Positions 8,923-16,360 of a DNA stretch of 48,008 bases are shown here, in pieces; position 1 is the first letter of the stretch; every line of letters begins with the position of its first letter. A program made the translations under genes and the position numbers. Below the pieces are notes generated by a model. That model was not told the origin of the DNA, searched no databases, and saw nothing but the letters and a program-made list of their open reading frames with translations. Source of the stretch: Clostridiales bacterium (lineage in GTDB: Bacteria; Bacillota; Clostridia; Oscillospirales; Oscillospiraceae); contig JAJPXY010000136.1 in NCBI GenBank assembly GCA_021205205.1, forward strand, positions 1 through 48,008, in the 5' to 3' direction.

Positions 8923-9267
8923 ATGGAACTGACGAGCAAACAGCGCGCCCAGCTGCGCGGCATGGCCAACGGCCTGGAGACGGTGCTGACCATCGGCAAG
9001 GACGACATCAGCGAAAACCTGGTAAAACAGGCCGACGACGCCCTGGAAGCGCGGGAGCTGATTAAATGTAAGGTGCTGGAGAGCAGCACCCTCTCCGCGA
9101 AGGAAGCCTGCAACGAGCTGGCAAAGCGCACCCGCTCCGAGCCGGTGCAGGTCATTGGCGGCAAGTTCGTCCTCTACCGCCACAGCCACAAGCTGGGGGA
9201 GAAATGCATCAACCTTGTGCAGCCCAAACAGCGGAAAACCGCCGGGCGGAAGTACGAAAGGAACTGA
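8923..9267 (+). CDS. yhbY: YhbY-family RNA-binding (CRM domain) protein
   Basis: A 114-residue CRM-domain protein of the YhbY/YqeI family, associated with large ribosomal subunit assembly. Begins LTSKQRAQLRGMANGL, with the conserved IGKDDISENLV segment and the ELIKCKVLE strand; a basic tail (KQRKTAGRKYERN) follows the domain. It starts four bases after rdgB; the only GGAG lies in the rdgB tail, so translation is probably coupled. It belongs to the conserved yhbY-nadD-yqeK-rsfS neighbourhood. Confidence 0.93.
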   Translation: MELTSKQRAQLRGMANGLETVLTIGKDDISENLVKQADDALEARELIKCKVLESSTLSAKEACNELAKRTRSEPVQVIGGKFVLYRHSHKLGEKCINLVQPKQRKTAGRKYERN

Positions 9268-9270
9268 CCT

Positions 9271-9507
9271 ATGGAATATCCAAAAAGCTGGGAAAAGGAA
9301 GTATCCGCCTGGATGAACGACGACGATGCCTACGGCGACGTGGTCATCACCCGGGACGAGAGCGGCCCCGCCGTCCACAAGGTGAAGAAAATCGACTGGC
9401 TGGCCACGTTGGGGGCCAACTGGCGGAGCGTGCTGGCGGCTGTCGCGGCGGCAGCCGCGGTGGTGAGCGTCCTGGCGCTGGTGGTGAAGGCGTGTCGGGG
9501 CAAATGA
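9271..9507 (+). CDS. Small single-pass membrane protein of unknown function
   Basis: A 78-residue protein with a charged N-terminal half (WEKEVSAWMNDDDAYGDVV) and one C-terminal membrane helix (Ala/Val/Leu-rich, about residues 52-72) ending KACRGK. No family recognised. It starts three bases after yhbY, and its TGA overlaps the nadD start (ATGA), so it is translated as part of the operon. In related gene orders yhbY is normally next to nadD, so this is an insertion of unknown role. Confidence 0.7.
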   Translation: MEYPKSWEKEVSAWMNDDDAYGDVVITRDESGPAVHKVKKIDWLATLGANWRSVLAAVAAAAAVVSVLALVVKACRGK

Positions 9508-10697
9508 AAATCGGAATCTACGGCGGCACCTTCAACCCGCCCCACCTGGGGCACATGGCGGCGGCCCGGGACGTGTCCGCCGCTCTGGAGCTGGACAAGC
9601 TGCTGCTGATTCCAGACCGGACGCCGCCCCACAAGGAGCTGCCCGCCGGTTCCGCCTCGCCGGACCAGCGGCTGGAGATGACCCGCATTGCCGCCGACCG
9701 GCTCTCCGGCGGGGCCACGAAGTTCACCGTCTCCGACGTGGAGCTGGGCCGCACCGGCAGGAGTTACACCGCCGACACCCTGACTCAGCTGCGGGAGCAG
9801 TTCCCAGAGGACGAGCTGTGGTTGCTGATGGGGACGGATATGTTCCTGACCCTCCACACCTGGTATCGGCCCGATGTCATCTGCCAAAAGGCCCACATCG
9901 CCGCCTTTGGCCGGGCGGCGGGGGACGAGGCCCGGTTCGCGGAGCAAAAGGCCCGCCTGGAGCGGGACTACGGGGCCACAGTGGAAATTATTCCTCTCCC
10001 CGGTCTGGTGGAGGTGTCCTCCACCCAGCTGCGGCGGGAGCTGGCCCAGGGCGGCGGACAAGAGCTGCTGGACGAGAGCGTCTACGGCTACATCCTCCGG
10101 CAGGGGCTATACGGCGTGGAGAAGGACCTGACCTGCCTCTCGCTGGAAGATTTGCGGGCGGCGTCCTACTCCATGGTCAAGGCCAAACGGCTGCCCCACA
10201 TCCGGGGCACCGAGGAGGAGGCCGCCCTGCTGGCCCGGCGCTGGGGGGCGGACGAGACGGCGGCCCGGAAAGCCGCCATCCTCCACGACTGCACAAAATA
10301 TTGGAATCTCGAAGAACAGTTGCAATATTGTGAAAAATGTGGTATCCTATTAGACCAGGTCGAGCGGGAGACCCTGTCTCTGCTCCACGCCAAAAGCGGC
10401 GCGGAGGTGGCCCGGCGGGTGTTCGGGATGCCGGAGGAGATTTGCAGCGCCATCTGCTGGCACACCACCGGCAAGGCGGATATGACCCTGCTGGAGAAGA
10501 TCCTCTACATCGCCGACTACGCGGAGCCAAGCCGCAGCTACGACTGGTGCCGGGAGCTGCGGGAGCTGGTGCTGGAGGATCTGGACGCCGCCGTCCTCTA
10601 CGGGTTGAACGTCACCGTCAGCCACACCCGGAAAAAGGGCCAGACCATTCACTACCGGACGCTGGAGGCGAGAGAGTACCTTTTGGCCCAGCGGTAA
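9504..10697 (+). CDS. nadD: Fusion of nicotinate-nucleotide adenylyltransferase (NadD) and YqeK HD hydrolase
   Basis: A 397-residue two-domain protein. Residues 1-200 are NadD, which makes deamido-NAD from nicotinate mononucleotide and ATP: GGTFNPPHLGH near the start, PPHKEL, LLMGTDMFLTLHTW and VSSTQLRREL. Residues about 205-397 are YqeK, an HD-domain hydrolase (family members cleave Ap4A symmetrically): KRLPHIRGTEEEA, LHDCTK (about 261), CWHTTGKADMTLLEKILYIADYAEPSR, HTRKKGQTIHYRT. In most Firmicutes these are adjacent separate genes. There is no stop or ribosome site between them. The start at 9504 overlaps the preceding stop; upstream in-frame codons lack NadD similarity. Confidence 0.95.
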   Translation: MKIGIYGGTFNPPHLGHMAAARDVSAALELDKLLLIPDRTPPHKELPAGSASPDQRLEMTRIAADRLSGGATKFTVSDVELGRTGRSYTADTLTQLREQFPEDELWLLMGTDMFLTLHTWYRPDVICQKAHIAAFGRAAGDEARFAEQKARLERDYGATVEIIPLPGLVEVSSTQLRRELAQGGGQELLDESVYGYILRQGLYGVEKDLTCLSLEDLRAASYSMVKAKRLPHIRGTEEEAALLARRWGADETAARKAAILHDCTKYWNLEEQLQYCEKCGILLDQVERETLSLLHAKSGAEVARRVFGMPEEICSAICWHTTGKADMTLLEKILYIADYAEPSRSYDWCRELRELVLEDLDAAVLYGLNVTVSHTRKKGQTIHYRTLEAREYLLAQR

Positions 10698-10738
10698 GTA
10701 GTAAAAAGATTCATTTTGTTCCGTTTTTCACCGCGCAA

Positions 10739-10810
10739 GTGTAGGGGCGGCCCTCGGCCGCCCAGCGAACCGCCATCTTGCCAAGGGCAACCACGGGCCG
10801 CCCCTACAGG
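10739..10810. repeat. GTAGGGGCGGCC palindromic repeat, copy 2
   Basis: Left arm GTGTAGGGGCGGCCCTCGG, right arm CCACGGGCCGCCCCTACAGG, separated by about 30 bases. It fills most of the gap between nadD/yqeK and rsfS. Confidence 0.8.
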
Positions 10811-10898
10811 TGACTGGAAGGTTTTCCATGCAGTATCGTTGCGGCAAAACAAACGGGATACCCCATACAGCATTTATACGTTAAAGGAGAAACACAGC

Positions 10899-11267
10899 AT
10901 GGCAGAAGCCTTAGAGTTGACCGCCGCCATCGTCAACGCCATCGACAAAAAGCGCGGCATGAACATTGAGGTGCTCCACACCACCGACGTGACCACCCTG
11001 GCGGACTACTTCGTCATGGCCACCGCCGCCTCCACCACTCAGCTGCGCACCCTGTCCGACGCGACGGAGGAGGCCGCGGAGAAGCTGGGCGAGACCCCCT
11101 ACAGCGTGGAGGGGGAGCGGGAAAGCGGCTGGCGGGTGCTGGATTTCAGCACCGTCATCGTTCACCTGTTCCTGCCGGAGCAGCGGGAGTTCTACAGCCT
11201 GGAGCGGCTGTGGCAGGACGCGGAGACGGTGGATATCGCCCCCTTCCTGGCGAAGCCGGAGGAATAA
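10899..11267 (+). CDS. rsfS: Ribosome silencing factor RsfS
   Basis: A 122-residue RsfS/Iojap protein that binds L14 on the large subunit and blocks subunit joining in slow growth. Conserved features: DVTTLADYFVMATA, the ESGWRVLDFSTVIVHLF core, EQREFYSLERLW. The ATG at 10899 has AAAGGAGA eight bases upstream; longer in-frame starts run through the repeat. It completes the yhbY-nadD-yqeK-rsfS set. Confidence 0.95.
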   Translation: MAEALELTAAIVNAIDKKRGMNIEVLHTTDVTTLADYFVMATAASTTQLRTLSDATEEAAEKLGETPYSVEGERESGWRVLDFSTVIVHLFLPEQREFYSLERLWQDAETVDIAPFLAKPEE

Positions 11268-11273
11268 AAACGC

Positions 11274-11330
11274 AGAAACCCCTCCGTCACGGCTTCGCCG
11301 TGACACCTCCCCTTTCAGGGCAGGGAGCGA
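11274..11330. repeat. CCCCTCC/GGGGAGG palindromic repeat, copy 1
   Basis: GAAACCCCTCC, then the perfect hairpin GTCACGGC-TTC-GCCGTGAC at 11286-11304, then ACCTCCCCTTTCAGGG. Related copies at 11.49, 26.53, 26.75 and 30.87 kb. No T-run follows, so not an obvious terminator. Confidence 0.7.
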
Positions 11331-11354
11331 AGCGCAGGGAGGCACTAAGTGCCG

Positions 11355-11392
11355 GAAGTGCCACTTGAGGGCAGAAGTGCCGCTTGACGGCG
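11355..11392 (+). repeat. 19-bp tandem duplication
   Basis: Two head-to-tail 19-base units starting GAAGTGCC and reading CTTGA near the middle, with four differences. Part of the 476-base gene-free stretch 11268-11743. Confidence 0.6.
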
Positions 11393-11486
11393 GAGACAAG
11401 AGGTGTGGTCAGTTATGGAACAGTCGTTCTTCGAGGAAAACTGGTACTACACTGGATACCAAAGTTGATCCCCAAAATAGGCACTA

Positions 11487-11630
11487 GCCCCCTTGCCTCC
11501 CCTGAGAAGCGCTGGCCGAATGGCCAATTCCTCTTTAGCGCAAATGCAGGGAGCTATGGCCCTTTAGGGCCATGCGAGTCGCAAAGGGGAGGAGGGCCAC
11601 CGCCTTTAGGCGGTGGCGGAGGGGTTTTCC
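11487..11630. repeat. CCCCTCC/GGGGAGG palindromic repeat with nested ~79-bp insert
   Basis: Outer arms TTGCCTCCCCTGA and AAGGGGAGGAGGG with the CCACCGCC-TTTA-GGCGGTGG hairpin and GGAGGGGTTTTCC end. Between the arms (about 11505-11583) lies a module starting AAGCGCTGGCC and ending GGCCATGCGAGTCGCA. The same module, in reverse orientation, is inserted at the same place of the copy at 30.87-31.0 kb. Confidence 0.8.
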
Positions 11631-11640
11631 GTTGGAGCCG

Positions 11641-11667
11641 TTGACGAGCTTGGTTCAAGGGTATAAA
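11641..11667 (+). promoter_or_regulatory. Candidate promoter of leuS
   Basis: TTGACG at 11641-11646 and TATAAA at 11662-11667, spacer 15 bases (short). It would leave a leader of about 70 bases. I see no T-box in 11268-11743. Confidence 0.45.
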
Positions 11668-11743
11668 CGAGGAATTTCCGCATAGGTTCTATTGATTTTC
11701 GCCAAACAACATCCGTTGAGTATTTTCAGAGAAAAGAGTGATC

Positions 11744-14272
11744 ATGTTGAAATACGATTTTGCAGCCATTGAGAAGAAATGGCAGAAGAAGTGGCAGGAC
11801 GCCAAAGCGTTCCAGGCCGTCACCGGCGACACCACCCGGCCCAAGTGGTACGGCCTGGTGGAGTTCCCCTACCCCTCCGGGGCGGGGCTGCACGTGGGCC
11901 ATCCCCGGCCCTACACCGCCATGGACGTGGTGGCCCGGAAAAAGCGCATGGACGGCTACAACGTCCTGTTCCCCATCGGGTACGACGCCTTCGGCCTGCC
12001 CACCGAGAACTACGCCATCAAGAACCATGTGCATCCGGCGGCCGTCACCCAGGAGAACATCAAGAACTTCACCCGCCAGCTCCATATGCTGGGCTACTCC
12101 TTCGACTGGGACCGGCTCATCGACACCACCGACCCCAAATATTACAAGTGGACCCAGTGGATCTTCCTCCAGCTGTTCAAGCACGGCCTGGCCTACAAGA
12201 CCACTATGCCCGTGAACTGGTGTACCTCCTGCAAGTGCGTCCTGGCCAATGAGGAAGTGGTAGAGGGCGTCTGCGAGCGGTGCGGCTCCCCGGTGGTCCG
12301 CAAGGAAAAGAGCCAGTGGATGCTGAAGATCACGGACTACGCCCAGAAGCTCATCGACGGCCTGGACGACGTGGACTATATCGAGCGGGTCAAAATCCAG
12401 CAGAAGAACTGGATCGGCCGCTCCACCGGCGCGGAGGTCAACTTCCAGACCACCGAGGGGGACGTCCTCACCGTCTACACCACCCGCTGCGACACGCTGT
12501 TCGGCGCGACTTACATGGTCATCGCCCCGGAGCACGCCTACGTGACCAAGTGGAAGGACAAGCTGACCAACTACGACGAGGTGGAAGCCTATGTGAAGAA
12601 GGCCGCCTCCAAGTCCGACTTCGAGCGCACCGAGCTTGCCAAGGACAAGACCGGCGTCAAGCTGGAGGGCGTCCGGGCCATCAACCCCGTCAACAACGAG
12701 GAGATCCCCATCTTCATCTCCGACTACGTGCTGGCGACCTACGGCACCGGCGCAATTATGGCCGTGCCCGCCCACGACACCCGTGACTTCGAGTTCGCCA
12801 AGGTCTTTGATCTGCCCATCATCCAGGTGGTCGCCAGCAGCGACGGCGCGCTGGTGGACCTGAGCAAAGAGGCGTTCACCGACGTGGCCACCGGCGTGAT
12901 GGTCAACTCCGGCTTCATCACCGGCATGACGGTGGAGGAGGCCAAGGAGGCCATGATCAAGTACCTGGAGGAGAACCACATCGGCCACGCCCAGGTCAAC
13001 TACAAGCTGCGGGACTGGGTGTTCTCCCGCCAGCGGTACTGGGGCGAACCCATCCCCATCGTCAACTGCCCCAAGTGCGGCTATGTGGCCCTGCCGGAGG
13101 ACCAGCTGCCCCTGCTGCTGCCCGAGGTGGAGAGCTACGAGACCACCGACGACGGCGAATCCCCCCTCTCCGCCATGACCGACTGGGTGAACACCACCTG
13201 CCCCTGCTGCGGCGGCCCCGCCCAGCGGGAGACGGATACCATGCCCCAGTGGGCCGGTTCCAGCTGGTACTTCCTGCGGTATGAGGACCCCAACTGTGAC
13301 ACCGCCATCGCCTCCAAGGAGGCCCTGGAGTACTGGGGTCAGGTGGACTGGTACAACGGCGGCATGGAGCACACCACCCTCCACCTGCTCTACAGCCGGT
13401 TCTGGAACAACTTTCTCCACGACATCGGCGTAGTGCCCTACGCGGAGCCTTACGCCAAGCGCACCAGCCACGGCATGATCCTGGGCAAGAACCCCCATTA
13501 CGTGGGCAACTTCGAGACCCAGGAGGAAAAGGACGCCATGGTGGAGAAGTACGGCAGTCAGGCCCTCCGCCCCTCCGTCAAGATGTCCAAGAGCCTGGGC
13601 AACGTGGTCAACCCCGACGACGTCATCCGGGAGTACGGCGCGGACACCATGCGGCTGTATATCATGTTCATCGGCGACTTCGAAAAGACCGCCACCTGGT
13701 CCGACGAGGCGGTGCGGGGCTGCAAGCGGTTCCTGGACCGGGTCTGGAACCTCCAGGAGAAGTGCGGCGACAGCCTGGAATACTCCCAGGCCAACGTGGC
13801 TGCCATCCACAAGGCCATCAAGAAGGTCAACGAGGACATCGAGGCCATGAAGTTCAACACCGCCATCGCCACCATGATGGCCCTGACCAACGACTTCTAC
13901 GCCAACGGCTGCACCAAGGGCGATTTGAAGGCCCTGCTGCTGCTGCTCTCCCCCATCGCCCCCCATATCTGCGAGGAGATGTGGGAGAACCTGGGCTTTG
14001 CCGACAGCGGCATGATCTGCAAGCAGCCCTGGCCGGAGTATGACGAGTCTAAGACCGTTGCCGCCACGGTGCAGTTGGCGGTGCAGGTGGCAGGCAAAGT
14101 CCGCGCCAACATCGTGGTGCCCACCGACGCCGACGACGAGGCCGTGGTGGCCGCGGCGCTGGCCGACGTCAAGATCCAGCGCCAGGCCGAGGGCAAGCAG
14201 CTGGTGCGGAAGATTGTCGTGCGGGACAAGAAGTCCAAGGCCGTGAAGATCGTCAACCTGATTTTTAAGTAA
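11744..14272 (+). CDS. leuS: Leucyl-tRNA synthetase
   Basis: Class I aminoacyl-tRNA synthetase charging tRNA-Leu. Features in order: [19 protein letters not shown] with the HIGH-type HVGH (about residue 50), zinc-type Cys pairs ([17 protein letters not shown] and CERCGSP), the CP1 editing domain with a [18 protein letters not shown] core, a second CPKCGY/CPCCGG set, and [10 protein letters not shown] (about 612), then the anticodon-binding domain. Length 842 is normal. I prefer ATG 11744 ([13 protein letters not shown]) over GTG 11738 two codons earlier; AGAG lies just upstream in either case. An open frame of 879 codons antisense to it is a codon-bias shadow. Confidence 0.98.
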   Translation: MLKYDFAAIEKKWQKKWQDAKAFQAVTGDTTRPKWYGLVEFPYPSGAGLHVGHPRPYTAMDVVARKKRMDGYNVLFPIGYDAFGLPTENYAIKNHVHPAAVTQENIKNFTRQLHMLGYSFDWDRLIDTTDPKYYKWTQWIFLQLFKHGLAYKTTMPVNWCTSCKCVLANEEVVEGVCERCGSPVVRKEKSQWMLKITDYAQKLIDGLDDVDYIERVKIQQKNWIGRSTGAEVNFQTTEGDVLTVYTTRCDTLFGATYMVIAPEHAYVTKWKDKLTNYDEVEAYVKKAASKSDFERTELAKDKTGVKLEGVRAINPVNNEEIPIFISDYVLATYGTGAIMAVPAHDTRDFEFAKVFDLPIIQVVASSDGALVDLSKEAFTDVATGVMVNSGFITGMTVEEAKEAMIKYLEENHIGHAQVNYKLRDWVFSRQRYWGEPIPIVNCPKCGYVALPEDQLPLLLPEVESYETTDDGESPLSAMTDWVNTTCPCCGGPAQRETDTMPQWAGSSWYFLRYEDPNCDTAIASKEALEYWGQVDWYNGGMEHTTLHLLYSRFWNNFLHDIGVVPYAEPYAKRTSHGMILGKNPHYVGNFETQEEKDAMVEKYGSQALRPSVKMSKSLGNVVNPDDVIREYGADTMRLYIMFIGDFEKTATWSDEAVRGCKRFLDRVWNLQEKCGDSLEYSQANVAAIHKAIKKVNEDIEAMKFNTAIATMMALTNDFYANGCTKGDLKALLLLLSPIAPHICEEMWENLGFADSGMICKQPWPEYDESKTVAATVQLAVQVAGKVRANIVVPTDADDEAVVAAALADVKIQRQAEGKQLVRKIVVRDKKSKAVKIVNLIFK

Positions 14273-14280
14273 TGCGTACT

Positions 14281-14335
14281 GAACAAAGCCATAAGCATTG
14301 AAAGGCAGGGCCTTTCGTGTCTGTCGGTTTTGTTC
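14281..14335 (+). other. Two-tier inverted repeat after leuS
   Basis: Outer pair GAACAAA (14281-14287) with TTTGTTC (14329-14335) enclosing GAAAGGC (14300-14306) with GCCTTTC (14310-14316). Right after the leuS stop it may act as a transcript end, but there is no clean T-tail. Confidence 0.45.
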
Positions 14336-14337
14336 AA

Positions 14338-14372
14338 GGGAACGTTGCAGTTTTTTGTTCTGCAACGTTCCC
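14338..14372. other. 13-bp perfect inverted repeat at the edge of the AT-rich island
   Basis: GGGAACGTTGCAG (14338-14350), a nine-base T-rich loop, and CTGCAACGTTCCC (14360-14372). Base composition changes sharply to AT-rich right after it. It may be a terminator-like hairpin or the scar of an integration; no second copy is seen at the right end of the island. Confidence 0.55.
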
Positions 14373-14574
14373 TACTACCATATGATTTAGAGTGCGTTGT
14401 GTGTATACATCTAAAGATTATAATTAGATTGAACTCGTTGGTTTTGCTGTACACTTTCTTTTGCCTGACCAACACTTTGCGCTATCTCAGTAGACACTAG
14501 TTAGATTTCTACTAATTAGCCAAAATTCTACCTTATCTCCCTTTATATTTTCATGAAGCCAAAAAAGTTTTCTT

Positions 14575-14602
14575 TGACTTTTTTGGGGTTTTGTGGTATA
14601 AT
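14575..14602 (+). promoter_or_regulatory. Strong sigma-A promoter in the AT-rich island
   Basis: TTGACT at 14575-14580, 16 bases, then extended -10 TGG plus TATAAT at 14597-14602. The leader to the ATG at 14821 is about 210 bases. It contains a perfect 8-bp stem (TTTTGTAT at 14674-14681 with ATACAAAA at 14686-14693, loop CCGT). Confidence 0.75.
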
Positions 14603-14820
14603 ACAGTTACGAGATGGGGTGTTTTAAAATCTTACCTTACAATGTATTCTCATGTGATTTTTGTGTATAGGGGTTTTGTATCCGTATACAAAAATTGCAT
14701 GGGGATTTTTTTATCTCTGGTTTTGTGTTCCTTGGAAATTGAATAGGGAAGAGGGATTTTTGTTGATTGCAGTTAAATGACATAGTACATAATTCGCGAA
14801 TAATGAGAGGAGAACTCTAT

Positions 14821-15427
14821 ATGATTAAAAAAATACTTCTTGAAGCGCCTTTAAATATTTGGAAAATCGTAAAATATGTGTTGATAGGCCTGGTTGCTAT
14901 TGGTGGGATTATTTTTCATGCTTTCAGATCCATAGTAAAGTTTATTTGCATTTGTTGCGAGCATCCACTTGTTATTATTTATCAACCTGCGATTGCAATG
15001 TTTTATTTAGCTATATATGAGGAAAAATTTGATTCAATAATTAGGGCTTTTATTAGTAGAACTATCGAGTTGCCTCAAATCGCAGAGGGCTATTTCTGTT
15101 ACTGGAATCATTGAATTTAGAGATCGAATCAAAGGTAATAGTGATCAATTTGAAACAGCTTTATCAAGACAAAAGGGAGCGTATAGCTATATGACGGCTA
15201 TTATTTCTTTGATCGCAATCTATGCAGCAATCGATGCTAGTAATGCTAACAGTGTCAACACGCTACTATTAGCTGCTGGAATCGTCATTTTTGTTTGCAT
15301 AGTATCAACAAATTTGTATGAAACATTATTTTTTTCTAATGATGTTGTGAAAAAATTTACGATAAGTGGTGTGCTAGCTGTAATAAATACATTAAATAAA
15401 ACCTTACAAAGGCCTTACAATTCATGA
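14821..15427 (+). pseudogene. Frameshifted AT-rich membrane-protein gene of unknown function
   Basis: A reading frame from ATG 14821 (GAGAGGAG eight bases upstream) gives 97 residues starting MIKKILLEAPLNIWKIV and stops at 15114. A second frame, open well upstream of ATG 15191, continues ...AISVTGIIEFRDRIKGNSDQ and runs to 15427. Dropping one base near GAGGG (15085-15089) fuses them into a 201-residue protein with two N-terminal membrane segments, a soluble middle, and two further membrane segments (TAIISLIAIYAAI, LLLAAGIVIFVCIV). No family recognised. Composition is far more AT-rich than the neighbours, indicating recent acquisition. If sequence and frame are right, the two halves would be separate membrane peptides instead. 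Confidence 0.6.
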
Positions 15428-15472
15428 AAGTGCTCGGCCTTCGCCGCACAAATAAAATCCTTTTCTAGCGCG

Positions 15473-15501
15473 TAAAACCCCGTCCGCATCCGCGGACGGG
15501 G
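15473..15501 (-). terminator. Rho-independent terminator of the GIY-YIG gene
   Basis: 10-bp stem CCCCGTCCGC / GCGGACGGGG with a four-base loop, followed on the minus strand by TTTTA. It begins one base past the gene's stop codon. Confidence 0.8.
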
Positions 15502-15759
15502 TCACTTTGTCCCGTCGATCAGTTTTAACTTCTCCCGGCGGGACAGCCTCTTGATTGCCCTTTCCCGGCGGAGGGCGTCCCCCTTGGTGGGATGTTCCTC
15601 CCGGTACACCACCCGCACCGGCAGACGGCTGCGGGTGTACTTGGCGCCACGGCCCCGGTTGTGGACTTCTGCCCGCCGGTCCACGTCGGCGGCGATGCCG
15701 GTGTAGAGGGTGCCGTCGGCGCACCGGACCATATAGACCCACCAGCTGTGGGGTTCCAT
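15502..15759 (-). CDS. GIY-YIG domain protein, UPF0213/YhbQ family
   Basis: An 85-residue single-domain GIY-YIG nuclease-like protein: WWVYMVRCADGTLYTGIAAD holds the two motif strands (VYMV and YTGI), DVDRRAEVHNRG the conserved Arg region, and the EEHPTKGDALRRERAIKRL helix the catalytic-region Glu. Substrate of the YhbQ group is unsettled. The ATG at 15759 is chosen because GGAGG lies eight bases upstream; an upstream in-frame start adds 18 unconserved residues. It is the only minus-strand protein gene in the 1.7-26.4 kb + strand block. Confidence 0.9.
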   Translation of the reverse strand: MEPHSWWVYMVRCADGTLYTGIAADVDRRAEVHNRGRGAKYTRSRLPVRVVYREEHPTKGDALRRERAIKRLSRREKLKLIDGTK

Positions 15760-15839
15760 GGGCGTCGCCTCCTTTTCGCTGCTTTTCCCCCAGAATAACG
15801 CGAAAAGGCCCAAATTGCAAGGGGTTCCCCGCGCAAGAA

Positions 15840-15863
15840 CGCCGCCCAGCCGGGCGGCGCTTT
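15840..15863. terminator. GC-rich hairpin, possible terminator
   Basis: CGCCGCCC, loop AGCC, GGGCGGCG (15840-15859). The + side is followed by CTTTATTATAT, the minus side by TTCTT. Which transcript it ends is unclear. Confidence 0.4.
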
Positions 15864-15876
15864 ATTATATATAAAA

Positions 15877-16035
15877 CGAATCGGAAGATTCGGAGCTTTT
15901 AGTCTGCCCCTCGCGCCGACAGCTGCCAGCGAGTGGAGCAGTGAGGTCAGATCAAGATGTGGCCCATCTATTCAGAAGCTGCGGCGAAAGCGGACCCCGG
16001 AGGGCTTCCGCCGAAGCTCCTTGCTTGACTGTCCC
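15877..16035 (-). ncRNA. Possible rod-shaped structured RNA (strand uncertain, minus preferred)
   Basis: No protein gene is credible here. Four nested pairings form a long rod (+ coordinates): GGAGCTT 15892-15898 with AAGCTCC 16014-16020; GCCCCTC 15906-15912 with GAGGGC 16000-16005; CGCCGACAGCT 15914-15924 with AGCTGCGGCG 15977-15986; AGATG 15955-15959 with CATCT 15965-15969. On the minus strand the rod is followed at once by a hairpin (CGAATC/GATTCG, 15877-15892) and TTTTA, and preceded by a TGG-TAGGAT extended -10. On the + strand a strong terminator lies at 16123-16145. The shape recalls 6S RNA, but I recognise no family-specific sequence. Confidence 0.35.
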
Positions 16036-16121
16036 TATCCTACCACACCGCCCCCGCGAATTGTTGGCGAAACTGCAAAAGAGTTGTGAAAAGAACATGA
16101 ATCGTTTTGCGAATTTTGCAC

Positions 16122-16146
16122 AAGCGGAAGTTTCTTCCGCTTTTTG
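16122..16146 (+). terminator. Rho-independent terminator upstream of ktrB
   Basis: Perfect 8-bp stem AGCGGAAG / CTTCCGCT with loop TTT and a five-T run. It ends a + strand transcript before the ktrB promoter; no + strand gene precedes it closely, so that transcript may be non-coding. Confidence 0.75.
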
Positions 16147-16189
16147 TCATTTATAGCGGTGAGAGCAGCCTTTTCCCGGCGCAAAGGGC

Positions 16190-16218
16190 TTGCAATCTCC
16201 CGGAAGGTTTGCTATGAT
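16190..16218 (+). promoter_or_regulatory. sigma-A promoter of ktrB
   Basis: TTGCAA at 16190-16195, 17 bases, TATGAT at 16213-16218, with an extended -10 TGC. The leader to the GTG start is about 135 bases, GC-rich and rich in potential pairing (GGCGGACGGGG with CCCCGCCG), so regulation by RNA structure is possible; I cannot match it to a known riboswitch. Confidence 0.65.
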
Positions 16219-16360
16219 AAGAAAAAGGGAGTGTTTTCCCACAAAACAGGGCAAAGGGTCGCCCGGAGCCGAAGCGACCGGCGATACGGCGGACGGGGCG
16301 GGCTGCCGCCGTCCGATTCCCCGCCGTTTTCCCGGCCCACGGCAGGAGGTCCCCGCAACC

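Noticed and set aside
11384-11644. 86-codon frame between rsfS and leuS
   Set aside because: Runs through the palindromic repeats, lacks a ribosome site and has no protein-like character.
11268-11743. T-box leader for leuS
   Set aside because: No TGGNACCGCG-type antiterminator sequence or specifier arrangement; the stretch is filled with palindromic repeats.
11726-14365. 879-codon open frame antisense to leuS
   Set aside because: Same cause; leuS on the + strand has intact HIGH and KMSKS motifs.
15900-16030. c-di-AMP (ydaO) riboswitch for ktrB
   Set aside because: Only CCGACAGCT at 15916-15924 resembles the conserved 3' part; the 5' conserved blocks are absent and a terminator plus separate promoter lie before ktrB.
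15877-16146. SRP RNA, tmRNA or RNase P RNA
   Set aside because: The SRP GGAAGGAAGCAGC-type loop is missing, and I see no tmRNA or RNase P hallmark sequences.
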